From assembly GCF_021653975.1 (NCBI RefSeq), contig NZ_JAJKFK010000011.1, forward strand, positions 133,627 to 197,626: a DNA stretch of 64,000 bases, read 5' to 3'. The notes under the pieces were generated by a model. The model did not search any database. It was given only the letters and a program-made list of their open reading frames with translations, and was not told the origin of the DNA. Position numbers and translations under genes: made by a program. The stretch is from Amycolatopsis sp. GM8 (GTDB lineage: Bacteria > Actinomycetota > Actinomycetes > Mycobacteriales > Pseudonocardiaceae). Positions 6,364 through 14,154 of the stretch are shown piece after piece (positions within the stretch are counted from its first letter, which is position 1; each line of letters begins with the position of its first letter).

Positions 6364-9300
6364 ATGCGCCATCCAGAGGACCCGCCGTCCGGTCTGAACC
6401 AGAGGGAGCCGACGCACCCGCAGGTGGTTCAGTCCACTGAGCCGGCAGACCAGGATTTCGTGTGGACGAACCTGTACGGGGTGTCGGCGGCTCAGTCCAC
6501 GGTGGACCGGGTCGATGGTCCGTCCATTTTCTTCCGGCTGCTCGGGCCGCTGGAGATCCATGGGCCGGATGGCCCCGTGCAGATCGCGTCGGGCCGGCAG
6601 GAGGTGGTGCTTGCCATGCTGCTGCTGGAACTCAACCGGGTCGTGCCCAGCGAAGCACTGGTGGACGCCATCTGGGAGGAAAACCCGCCGGACACCGCCC
6701 GTGCGCAGGTGCAGATCTGTGTCTCCCGGATCCGCAAGACGCTGAAGCGGGCCGGTGACGCGGTGCGCCTGGTCACCCGGAACCGCGGCTACGTGCTGGA
6801 AGCCGAGCACGATGTCACCGACCTCGCCATGTTCCGGCGGCACGTAGTGGAATCCGACCTCCATGTCCAAAATGGCCGGGACGCCGACGCCGCCGCGTTG
6901 TTGCGTTCGGCCGTGGCGCTGTGGCATGGCGACTGCCTGAGCGGTATCGCCAGCGGCAAGGTGGCCCGGCGGGCACAGGGCCTGGACGAGGAACGGCTGT
7001 CCGCGATCGAGACCCACCTGGAGCTGGAACTCGGCCTCGGCAGGCACCACCAGCTCATCGGTGAACTGGTGCAGCTGGTCGCCGAACACCCGCTACGGGA
7101 GCGGTTGCGCGGCTACCTGATGCTGGCGCTGTACCGGGCCGACCGTCAGGCCGAGGCGCTTGCCGTGTACCGAACCGGCCGGGAGGTGCTCGCCGACGAA
7201 CTCGGGCTGGAACCGAGCCAGTCGCTGCGGATGCTGGAGACGGCGATCCTCGCCGGCGATCCCGCGCTGGATTTCGTGTCGCGCGCCTTCGAGCCTCCGG
7301 AAGCGGTCGCGCCCGTCGAGATCCCGGCCGGTGCCCCGGTCGCTGCTCCGACCGGTCCGCGTCAGCTCCCGGCGGACATCGCGGACTTCGTCGGCCGGAA
7401 GGACCTCGTCGAAAACGTTGAACGGGCCATCGACCACCGCTCGGGACATGCGCTCGCCGTAGCCGTACTGACCGGCCGGCCGGGAGTGGGCAAGCGTACG
7501 ACCGCCACGCATATCGCCCACCGGTTGAGCGAACGGCGGTTTCCCGACGGCCAGCTGTACTGCGACCTGCGCGGCATGCACCCAGACCGGTTGAAACCCG
7601 AGGAGGTGCTTCGGAGGTTCCTGCTCGCACTGGGTGTGCCCGGCGTCGGACTGCCGAGGTCGCTGGACGAGCTCGCCGAGATGTACCGGGCGGCGCTGGC
7701 CGAGCAGCGAGTGCTGGTGGTGCTGGAAGATGTGGCGGACGAGGCGCAGCTCGCGCCCCTGCTGCCGGGGTCGGCGGCCTGCGCGGTGATCGCCACGAGT
7801 CACGCCCGGCTGACGGCGGTGCCCGGCGCCCACGTGTTCGAGATGGAGCCGTTCGACGCGGACCCGGCCCTCGAACTGCTGGGCCGGGTCATCGGACCCG
7901 GGCGGGTGACGGCTGAGCCGGAGGCCGCGACGGCCCTGCTGCGTATCGCCGGCGGACTGCCGCTCGCGTTGCGCATCGTCGCGGCCCGGCTGGCCGCGCG
8001 ACCGCACTGGAAACTGGCGACGATGGTGGCCCGCCTCGGTGACGAACAGCGCTATCTCGATGAACTGGCACACGGCGAGATGACCGTACGAGCGAGCCTT
8101 TCGGTTAGTTACAACGGTCTCGCGGCGGCCGACCGCAAGCTCCTTCAGCTGCTGAGCCTGGCCGAGGGACCGACGTTGCCCGAGTGGCTCGCCGGCGCAC
8201 TGCTCGACGGTCCGGCGCCGTACGTCGCCGACGCGATGGAACCTCTGGTCGACATGCACATGCTGGAGGTGGTGGGAATCGACGCGGCAGGCCCGTTCCG
8301 CTATCGGTTCCACCAAACCACCCGGCTTTTCGCCCAGGACAAGCGAATCGCGGAATGCTCGGCGGAGAGCCAGCAGGAGGGCATCCGGCGGATGATCGGC
8401 GGCTGGATGTCGCTGGCGGAGCAGGCGCACCGCCAGATCTACGGCGGTGACCATCTGGTGTTGCACGGTTCCGGACCGCGGTGGCACCCGCCCCAGTCCT
8501 ACGTGCGCTCGCTGCTGGCCGATCCGATGACCTGGTTCGAGACGGAGCTGCCCAATCTGTGTGCCGCGGTCAAGCTGGCCGCTCGCGCGGAACTGGACGA
8601 GCTGTGCTGGGACCTGGCCACGACCCTGGTCACCGTGTTCGAAGCGCGGGGCCACATCGAGGACTGGGAGAGTACCCACCGCTTGGCGCTGACGGCGGTG
8701 CGGCGGGCCGGCAACCAGCGAGGCACCGCGGCGGTGCTGGCCTCGCTCGGGGCGCTGTATCTCGCCCAGCGCCGGCTCGACGAGGCCGATACGTCGCTGA
8801 CCACGGCGCTGGCCACGTTCGACCAGCTCAGCGACGACGAAGGCCGTGGCCTGTGCCTGCGTGACCTGGCGTTCGTCCGGCGGCTGGAGGGTCGCGACGA
8901 CCAGGCGCTGGAGCTCTACGACCAGGCCGCCGCCGCTTTCGGCCGCAGCGGCGACGTCGTCGGCAGGGCGAGCGTATTGACGCAGAGCGCCCATATCTGG
9001 ACGCGGCGGGGACAACGGGCGGAGGCACGCGCCCGGCTCGACGAGGCGCTGACCGTGTACCGGTCCGTCGGCTATCAACGGGGGCAGTCGCTCGCGCTGT
9101 GGCGGCTGGGTCAGCTGTTCGTCCACGACGGTGAACTGGAGCAGGCCGAGCAGGTTCTCCACGAGGCATTAGCGCTGGTCGAGGTGAACCAGGACCTGAT
9201 CGGCGCCGCACATGTGCTGCACTGCCTCGGCGACTTGGACGCCCATCGAGGCAATGACCAGCAGGCGGCGAACTATCTCAGTCGTGCGGTGAGCGTCTGG

Positions 9301-9489
9301 GAACAGCTCCGGGACCCGCACAATGCGGCCGTCGTCCGGCTCGGCCTGGCCCGGGCGCTCGCCGGGCTGGGCCGGCGAGGCGAGGCCGAAGCGCTGGTCA
9401 TGGAATCCATTGCGACGTTCCAGGAAAGCGGCATGACAGCGGATCTGCACTCCGCCCGCAGGCTGCTGACGTCGCTGACGAACGACTGA
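6364..9489 (+). CDS. large SARP (AfsR-type) pathway regulator
   Basis: About 1041 residues. After a 50-residue leader come an OmpR-like winged helix (FFRLLGPLEIHGPDGPVQI ... RGYVLEAE, residues 55-150), a bacterial transcriptional activation domain (about 155-300), an NB-ARC ATPase with P-loop LTGRPGVGKRTT near residue 370 (320-650), and C-terminal TPR repeats (about 780-1040). Large SARPs activate antibiotic clusters by binding direct heptamer repeats; matching repeats lie at 9632-9730. ATG at 6364 is chosen because GAGAGG precedes it; longer and shorter starts are possible. Codon 936 (9169-9171) is TTA, the rare Leu codon read by BldA tRNA, so translation may be developmentally gated. Confidence 0.9.
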   Translation: MRHPEDPPSGLNQREPTHPQVVQSTEPADQDFVWTNLYGVSAAQSTVDRVDGPSIFFRLLGPLEIHGPDGPVQIASGRQEVVLAMLLLELNRVVPSEALVDAIWEENPPDTARAQVQICVSRIRKTLKRAGDAVRLVTRNRGYVLEAEHDVTDLAMFRRHVVESDLHVQNGRDADAAALLRSAVALWHGDCLSGIASGKVARRAQGLDEERLSAIETHLELELGLGRHHQLIGELVQLVAEHPLRERLRGYLMLALYRADRQAEALAVYRTGREVLADELGLEPSQSLRMLETAILAGDPALDFVSRAFEPPEAVAPVEIPAGAPVAAPTGPRQLPADIADFVGRKDLVENVERAIDHRSGHALAVAVLTGRPGVGKRTTATHIAHRLSERRFPDGQLYCDLRGMHPDRLKPEEVLRRFLLALGVPGVGLPRSLDELAEMYRAALAEQRVLVVLEDVADEAQLAPLLPGSAACAVIATSHARLTAVPGAHVFEMEPFDADPALELLGRVIGPGRVTAEPEAATALLRIAGGLPLALRIVAARLAARPHWKLATMVARLGDEQRYLDELAHGEMTVRASLSVSYNGLAAADRKLLQLLSLAEGPTLPEWLAGALLDGPAPYVADAMEPLVDMHMLEVVGIDAAGPFRYRFHQTTRLFAQDKRIAECSAESQQEGIRRMIGGWMSLAEQAHRQIYGGDHLVLHGSGPRWHPPQSYVRSLLADPMTWFETELPNLCAAVKLAARAELDELCWDLATTLVTVFEARGHIEDWESTHRLALTAVRRAGNQRGTAAVLASLGALYLAQRRLDEADTSLTTALATFDQLSDDEGRGLCLRDLAFVRRLEGRDDQALELYDQAAAAFGRSGDVVGRASVLTQSAHIWTRRGQRAEARARLDEALTVYRSVGYQRGQSLALWRLGQLFVHDGELEQAEQVLHEALALVEVNQDLIGAAHVLHCLGDLDAHRGNDQQAANYLSRAVSVWEQLRDPHNAAVVRLGLARALAGLGRRGEAEALVMESIATFQESGMTADLHSARRLLTSLTND

Positions 9490-9498
9490 AGCACCGGG

Positions 9499-9564
9499 TC
9501 AGCCCCACGGGTCGTTGTTGTTGTTGGCGTTGGCCTGACGGATGACGGCGATCGTGACGAGCAT
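9499..9564 (-). CDS. 21-residue peptide gene, candidate precursor/scaffold peptide of the cluster
   Basis: A minus-strand ATG at 9564 opens a 21-codon frame that begins MLVTIAVIR and ends ANANNNNDPWG before TGA (9499-9501). An excellent Shine-Dalgarno, AGAGGAG (minus-strand reading of 9571-9577), sits 6 nt upstream. The frame upstream is closed at 9634 without another start. The peptide has a hydrophobic N-terminal half and a polar Asn run, encoded by four identical AAC codons, closing in Asp-Pro-Trp-Gly. It is convergent with the SARP gene (9-bp gap) and divergent from the transporter operon. GATAGCG-type repeats point toward it. It could be a RiPP precursor, a scaffold for tRNA-dependent extension by the LanB-like protein at 14155, or a signal peptide. 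Product and modification are unknown. A chance frame cannot be excluded without homologues. Confidence 0.55.
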   Translation of the reverse strand: MLVTIAVIRQANANNNNDPWG

Positions 9565-9631
9565 CTGACTCTCCTCTGCCGAAGTTTCTCTCGCTTGCTG
9601 AGAAAAACCGTATGCAGCGGCGCGATTCCGC

Positions 9632-9681
9632 CGCTATTCCTCGCGTCGCCTCGGCCTATCCCCTGCCATCCCGGCGCTATC
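9632..9681 (-). promoter_or_regulatory. SARP-operator-like heptamer repeats facing the small-peptide gene
   Basis: Read on the minus strand, heptamers GATAGCG (9675-9681), GATGGCA (9664-9670), GATAGGC (9654-9660) and AATAGCG (9632-9638) form a direct-repeat array with steps of 11, 10 and 22 bp. SARP proteins are known to bind direct heptamers at about 11- or 22-bp spacing just upstream of the -10 region. The array ends about 68 bp before the start codon of the 21-residue peptide gene. Binding by the SARP at 6364 is inferred. Confidence 0.55.
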
Positions 9682-9712
9682 CCTCGGTGCGTGGCCGCCT
9701 GCCGTGCCGAGC

Positions 9713-9730
9713 GATAGCGGTCCGATAACG
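9713..9730 (+). promoter_or_regulatory. SARP-operator-like heptamer pair facing the transporter operon
   Basis: GATAGCG (9713-9719) and GATAACG (9724-9730) are direct repeats with exact 11-bp periodicity, followed 65 bp later by the ATG of the ABC ATPase. The first heptamer is identical to the minus-strand heptamer at 9675-9681, so the two arrays are related and divergent. A SARP-dependent promoter for the long biosynthetic operon is inferred. Confidence 0.6.
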
Positions 9731-9795
9731 GGCTTCGGGACGGTTTGGTCATCGACCACCGAGCCGCCTTCCGCTCAACCCCAAGGAGAGTCCCG

Positions 9796-10818
9796 ATGTC
9801 CGTTGTCGCCGGAACCCGACCGCTGCTCGACGGGGCAGCCCTAGACCGCGCACCGTCGGTACCCCGCGATGGGCTTGCGCCCGCGCTGGACGTGGTCGAT
9901 CTCGTCCGCGAGTTCTCCCGTCGCAAGGCCACGCCGGTTCGCGCACTGGACGGAATGTCGTTGCACGTGCCGCAGGGTGAGGTGCACGGCCTGCTCGGCC
10001 CGAACGGTGCCGGGAAGACGACGCTGGTGAAGATCCTCTCCACCGTTTTGCTGCCGACGACGGGATATGCCCGGATCTGCGGCCACGACGTCGTCACCGA
10101 AGCACGTGCGGTCCGCCCCCTCATCGGTGTGGTCTTCGGCGGCGACCGCGGCCTCTACAGCCGGTTGTCCGGACGACAGAACTTGGAGTTCTGGGCGGCT
10201 GTGCAACAAGTTCCCGCGAAGGCGCTGCGGGAGCGCTGTGCCGGCCTGCTGGACCGGCTCGGCCTGTCCAGCGCGGCGGACCGGCGGGTGGAGACCTACT
10301 CGCGCGGCATGCGGCAGCGCCTGCACCTGGCGCGTGGACTGGTCGCCGATGCCCGGGTCCTTTTCCTCGACGAGCCGACGATGGGCATGGATCCGGTGGC
10401 GGCCCGGGAGTTCCGGGTGCTCATCGGCGAGCTGCGCGGCGAAGGGCGCACGATCGTGATCGCCACGCACGACATGGCCGAGGCCGAGGCGCTGTGCGAC
10501 CGGGTCAGCTTTGTCCGTGGCGGCAAGGTGATCGACACCCGTTCCCCGCGTGCCTTGGCCGACCTCGCGGCGAGCGCGCGCGGAGTGGAGATCGACGGCC
10601 CGGACGCGGTCACACTCGGCGCGCTTCGGGCGCTGCCCGGCGTGCGCTCGGTGGACGGCGATGCCGAGGTCTCCCGGGTGTGGGTGCACAACGAGGAAAG
10701 CGTCCACGACGTGCTGCGGTTGCTCCTCGACCGTGGCCTGACGTCAGTGCGAACCATGCGGCCCACGCTGGAGGATCTCTACCTCGGGCTGATCGGCGAC
10801 CGCGGACTCGAGGTCTGA
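9796..10818 (+). CDS. ABC transporter ATP-binding protein (drug-export type)
   Basis: 340 residues with Walker A GPNGAGKTT near residues 70-78, signature YSRGMRQRL and Walker B VLFLDEPTMGMDP, and the D-loop/H-loop ATHDMAEAEAL. The C-terminal domain of about 100 residues after the H-loop is the DrrA/NodI type. It couples ATP hydrolysis to the two ABC-2 permeases encoded next. It is first in the long right-reading operon, and the heptamer repeats at 9713-9730 precede it. ATG at 9796 is chosen over an upstream in-frame codon because AAGGAGAG lies 5 nt ahead. Likely role: product export and self-resistance. Confidence 0.92.
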   Translation: MSVVAGTRPLLDGAALDRAPSVPRDGLAPALDVVDLVREFSRRKATPVRALDGMSLHVPQGEVHGLLGPNGAGKTTLVKILSTVLLPTTGYARICGHDVVTEARAVRPLIGVVFGGDRGLYSRLSGRQNLEFWAAVQQVPAKALRERCAGLLDRLGLSSAADRRVETYSRGMRQRLHLARGLVADARVLFLDEPTMGMDPVAAREFRVLIGELRGEGRTIVIATHDMAEAEALCDRVSFVRGGKVIDTRSPRALADLAASARGVEIDGPDAVTLGALRALPGVRSVDGDAEVSRVWVHNEESVHDVLRLLLDRGLTSVRTMRPTLEDLYLGLIGDRGLEV

Positions 10819-10822
10819 GCCG

Positions 10823-11590
10823 ATGCGTACCGTCGCCACCGCGTTCCGCCTGCAGCTCATCTTCTACCGGCACCATCCCGATCTTCTCGTGCCGCTGCTG
10901 ACAGCGCCGCTGTACAGCGTGATCTTCACGATGATCATTCGGCACAACGGCCGTACCGACCTGCTCGGCCAGAGCTCGCTCGCGCCGTTCTACATGTCCC
11001 TGTGGTGGTTCGCGCTGTTCAGCGGCGGCTGGATCATCCAGACCGACCGCTGGGAGGACACCCTCCAATATCTGGTGTCCGCACCCGCGAACTTCAGCGC
11101 GGTGGTGTTCGGCCGGGCGGCCGCCACGATGGTTCCGGGCACGGTGGCGTTCGCGGAGACCTGGCTGTTCGCCCGCTACGTACTGGACGCCCCGGTGACG
11201 ATCCGGCATTGGCCCTTGCTGATCGCGTCCTTCGCACTCACGTTGTTCGCGACCGCCGCCACCGCGTCGTTGCTGGCCGCGGTGTTCGTCCTGGCCCGCA
11301 ACGCGGTCACGTTCTCCAACGCGGCGAGCTTCCCGTTCTATTTGCTGGGCGGAATTCTCGTGCCCACCGCGTTGCTGCCGATCTGGCTGCGCCCGCTCTC
11401 GGACGGCGTCTTCCTGTCCTGGTCGGCCGATCTGCTGCGGGGCGCGGTCAAGTCCGGTCCGGTGCCGCACGCGGCGCAGGGGTTGCTCATGACCGCACTT
11501 CTGGGCGTGGTCGCCCTGATCGGCGCCCGGCTGGCGATCGCCGGCGTCCTGCACCGTGTCCGCCACACCGGGGAGTTGAGCCTGCGATGA
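10823..11590 (+). CDS. ABC-2 type transporter permease 1
   Basis: 255 residues with six predicted hydrophobic segments (for example LIASFALTLFATAATASLL and FPFYLLGGILVPTALL). Its start lies 4 bp after the ATPase stop, and it overlaps the next permease by 4 bases (ATGA), so translation is probably coupled. It pairs with the permease at 11587 as a heterodimeric channel energised by the ATPase at 9796. The substrate is presumably the cluster product. Confidence 0.88.
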   Translation: MRTVATAFRLQLIFYRHHPDLLVPLLTAPLYSVIFTMIIRHNGRTDLLGQSSLAPFYMSLWWFALFSGGWIIQTDRWEDTLQYLVSAPANFSAVVFGRAAATMVPGTVAFAETWLFARYVLDAPVTIRHWPLLIASFALTLFATAATASLLAAVFVLARNAVTFSNAASFPFYLLGGILVPTALLPIWLRPLSDGVFLSWSADLLRGAVKSGPVPHAAQGLLMTALLGVVALIGARLAIAGVLHRVRHTGELSLR

Positions 11591-12375
11591 CCGTCCTGCA
11601 CGTGATCCGCCGCGCGTTCCGCATCGGCGCCAGCGAATACCGCACGATCTACACCTGGAAGACCTGGCTGTCCGCGTGGTTCGTCCGAGTGCTCGCCCAG
11701 GTTTCGTTCTTCGCCCTGCTGGGCAAGCTGCTCGGCTCGCCGGAGCAGACCCGGTTCCTGTTGATCGGCAATGCGGTGATGCTCGCCGCCATCGGCGGCA
11801 TGTTCGCGATCAACATGGTGAGCTCCGAGCGCAGCATCGGCACCTTCGCGTTGCTGGCGGCCAGCCCCACGCATCCCGCCATCGTGCTGGCCGCGCGGGG
11901 GGCTTACCTGATCGCCGACGGCACGGTGTCCGCCACGGGTGCCCTGGTGGTGGCCTGCCGGCTGTTCGGCATACCGCTGGGCTGGGGGCAGCTCCTGCCG
12001 GTGGTCGTGCTGATCGCCCTGGTGGCGTGGTCCGCCTACGGTTTCGGCACCCTGGCCGGCGGCCTGTTGCTGGGCTTCCGCTCCGTCGAGACCATCGCGA
12101 CGAACGTCGGCCTGGTCACGCTGATGACCTTGTGCGGCGCGAATGTTCCGCTCGACGCCTATCCGGCGCCACTGCGCTGGGTTTCGGAGATTCTGCCCGT
12201 GACGCACGGCCTGGCGGGCGTCCGGCTGGTGTTCGACGGCCAGTTCGCCGCGGCCGCGATCCAGGGGGCGCAAGAGGCACTGGTGGGCGCGGGCTGGCTG
12301 GTGGTTTGCCTGCTCACCTTCACCAGATTCGTCCGGCGCGGCCGCCGGCTCGGCACCCTCGACTTCGCCACGTGA
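11587..12375 (+). CDS. ABC-2 type transporter permease 2
   Basis: 262 residues, six hydrophobic segments, with the family's LTLMTLCGANVPLDAYPAPLRWVSEILPVTHGLAGVRL region (typical ABC-2 loop LP..HG) near residues 175-215. ATG at 11587 overlaps the stop of permease 1. It is the second half of the exporter channel. 26 bp separate it from the mutase small subunit. Confidence 0.88.
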   Translation: MTVLHVIRRAFRIGASEYRTIYTWKTWLSAWFVRVLAQVSFFALLGKLLGSPEQTRFLLIGNAVMLAAIGGMFAINMVSSERSIGTFALLAASPTHPAIVLAARGAYLIADGTVSATGALVVACRLFGIPLGWGQLLPVVVLIALVAWSAYGFGTLAGGLLLGFRSVETIATNVGLVTLMTLCGANVPLDAYPAPLRWVSEILPVTHGLAGVRLVFDGQFAAAAIQGAQEALVGAGWLVVCLLTFTRFVRRGRRLGTLDFAT

Positions 12376-12401
12376 GGGCCGGCATGGACAAGGAGATCAC
12401 C

Positions 12402-12857
12402 ATGACCCCCACGATCCTGCTGAGCACCGTTTCCTCCGACGCGCACACCTGGAACCTGGTCTATCTCGAGCTTTTGTTACGCGAACGCGGCCACCGCGTC
12501 CGCAACCTGGGCGCCTGCGTGCCGGACGACCTGCTCCTGCGCACCTGCCTGCTGAAGCGGCCCGGCCTGCTGATGCTCAGCTCGGTCAACGGGCACGGCG
12601 CCGACGACGGCGAGCGGCTGATCCGCAGGCTGCGGGAGGTGCCCGCGCTGACGACCCTGCCCGCGGTCATCGGCGGCAAGCTCGGCACCTCCGGCGACAC
12701 CGGCGCCGCGGACCGCCGCCACCGGCTGATCCGGGCCGGTTTCGACGAAGTGTTCGAAGGAGCGGACAGCATACCGCGATTCCTCGGCTACCTCGATCGG
12801 CTTCAGCACGCCACGGGCCGGAGCCTGGTCCATTCAGGACAGAAAGGAGGCAGGTGA
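12402..12857 (+). CDS. glutamate mutase S (cobalamin-binding) subunit
   Basis: 151 residues of the B12-binding Rossmann fold: ILLSTVSSDAHTWNLVYL (residues 4-21), LLMLSSVNGHG near 60 and a GGKLG loop near 95. The DxHxxG signature reads D-A-H-T-W-N: the Asp and the cobalt-coordinating His are present but Gly is Asn. With the E subunit it rearranges L-glutamate to (2S,3S)-3-methylaspartate using adenosylcobalamin. ATG at 12402 is preferred over 12384 because AAGGAG ends 6 nt upstream. Codon 26 (12477-12479) is TTA, a possible BldA control point. The stop overlaps the next start. Confidence 0.85.
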   Translation: MTPTILLSTVSSDAHTWNLVYLELLLRERGHRVRNLGACVPDDLLLRTCLLKRPGLLMLSSVNGHGADDGERLIRRLREVPALTTLPAVIGGKLGTSGDTGAADRRHRLIRAGFDEVFEGADSIPRFLGYLDRLQHATGRSLVHSGQKGGR

Positions 12858-14116
12858 TGACCGCACTCGCACCGGAACCGCACCACGACTTCGGCGGCCG
12901 GGTCCGCCGGGCCCGCGGCCAGGTCGTCGTGCAGCCCAGGATGGGTTTCGCCAGTCCCACCGCGATGCGGACCGGTCTGCGCCGGACCGCCGGACTCAGC
13001 GCCCAGACGGCGGGCACCATCACTTTGGACAGCTACACCAGGCTCGGCGACTACCGCGCCGTGCGTGATGCCCTCGCCCGCCGCGGGGATCTGAACGGCT
13101 ATCCGATCGTCACCGAGGACCGCGGTGTCACCCGGGCGATGACGGCGGATCTGATCGGCCCGGACTTCCAGGTCCAGGTGCGGCACGGCTCCGCGGCACC
13201 GGCGGACATCATCCGGGCGATGGTCGATTGCGACCTGTACGCGACCGAGGGCGGCCCGGTGTCCTACTGCCTGCCCTACGGCCGGGTCCCGCTCGCCGAA
13301 TCGATCCGGAACTGGCGGCATGCCTGCGAGTTGCTGGCCGCTCAACGGGGTCCCGATGCCGAACCGCACCTGGAGACCTTCGGCGGCTGCCTGATGGGCC
13401 AGTTGTGCCCGCCGTCCCTGCTGGTCGCGGTCAGTGTGCTGGAAGCAATGTTCTTTCGTGACCACGGCTTGCACAGCGTTTCGCTGAGCTACGCCCAGCA
13501 GACCGACCACGAGCAGGACATCCAGGCCATCGCCGCCCTCCGTACCCTCGCCGCCGACTATCTGTCCGATGTGGACTGGCATATCGTGCTCTACACCTAC
13601 ATGGGCGTGTTCCCGTACACCCAGCAGGGCGCGCTGTCGCTTTCCCGCGACGCGGCGCGGCTCGCCGCCCGGGCCGGCGCCGACCGGCTGATCGTGAAGA
13701 CCCGGGTCGAGGCGCGGCGCATCCCGACGATCGCGGAGAACATCGAGGCATTGCGCGCTGCGGCCGAGGAAACGGCTGACGCCACTCCGGCGGCAACGTC
13801 CATTGTGGATGATACGACACTGGCGGAGGCCAGGACTCTCATCGAGGCCACGCTCGAACTCTCCGAAGACGTCGGCCGCGCATTGTTGCTGGCGTTGCGA
13901 CGCGGGTATCTCGACGTGCCGTACTGCCTGCACCCGGACAACGGCGGACGGGCCAGGTCCGCGATCGACTCCCGGGGCAGGCTGGTCTGGGCGGAGGTGG
14001 GGCGGATGCCGCTGCGGCCCGCGCCCGGCCGCCATCCCGAGCTGTCCTCGGCGCGGCTGCTCGCCGGGTTGACCCACGTGGCTGATCGCTACGACATGCG
14101 CGACGCGGTCGCGTGA
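12857..14116 (+). CDS. glutamate mutase E (catalytic) subunit
   Basis: 419 residues, shorter than the roughly 480 of clostridial MutE. Recognisable TIM-barrel segments are NGYPIVTEDRGV, VQVRHGSAAPADII, EGGPVSYCLPYGRVPLAESIRNW, ETFGGCLMGQLCPPSLLVAVSVLEA and YAQQTDHEQDIQAIAALR. The VRHG loop and the EGGP.SY segment are substrate-binding elements in the family. It forms methylaspartate with the S subunit. Such pairs occur in friulimicin and vicenistatin clusters. AAAGGAGG at 12843-12850 sets ATG 12857; GTG at 12854 is an alternative. No MutL reactivase is encoded nearby. Confidence 0.87.
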   Translation: MTALAPEPHHDFGGRVRRARGQVVVQPRMGFASPTAMRTGLRRTAGLSAQTAGTITLDSYTRLGDYRAVRDALARRGDLNGYPIVTEDRGVTRAMTADLIGPDFQVQVRHGSAAPADIIRAMVDCDLYATEGGPVSYCLPYGRVPLAESIRNWRHACELLAAQRGPDAEPHLETFGGCLMGQLCPPSLLVAVSVLEAMFFRDHGLHSVSLSYAQQTDHEQDIQAIAALRTLAADYLSDVDWHIVLYTYMGVFPYTQQGALSLSRDAARLAARAGADRLIVKTRVEARRIPTIAENIEALRAAAEETADATPAATSIVDDTTLAEARTLIEATLELSEDVGRALLLALRRGYLDVPYCLHPDNGGRARSAIDSRGRLVWAEVGRMPLRPAPGRHPELSSARLLAGLTHVADRYDMRDAVA

Positions 14117-14154
14117 CCGACTTTCTTCCGTCATCTCAACGCAAAGGACTGATC

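Noticed and set aside
7093-9162. 689-codon minus-strand frame antisense to the SARP gene
   Set aside because: Rich in Arg, Gln, His and Pro with no domain motif, it is the usual open antisense frame of high-GC coding DNA. The plus strand has clear SARP, NB-ARC and TPR motifs.
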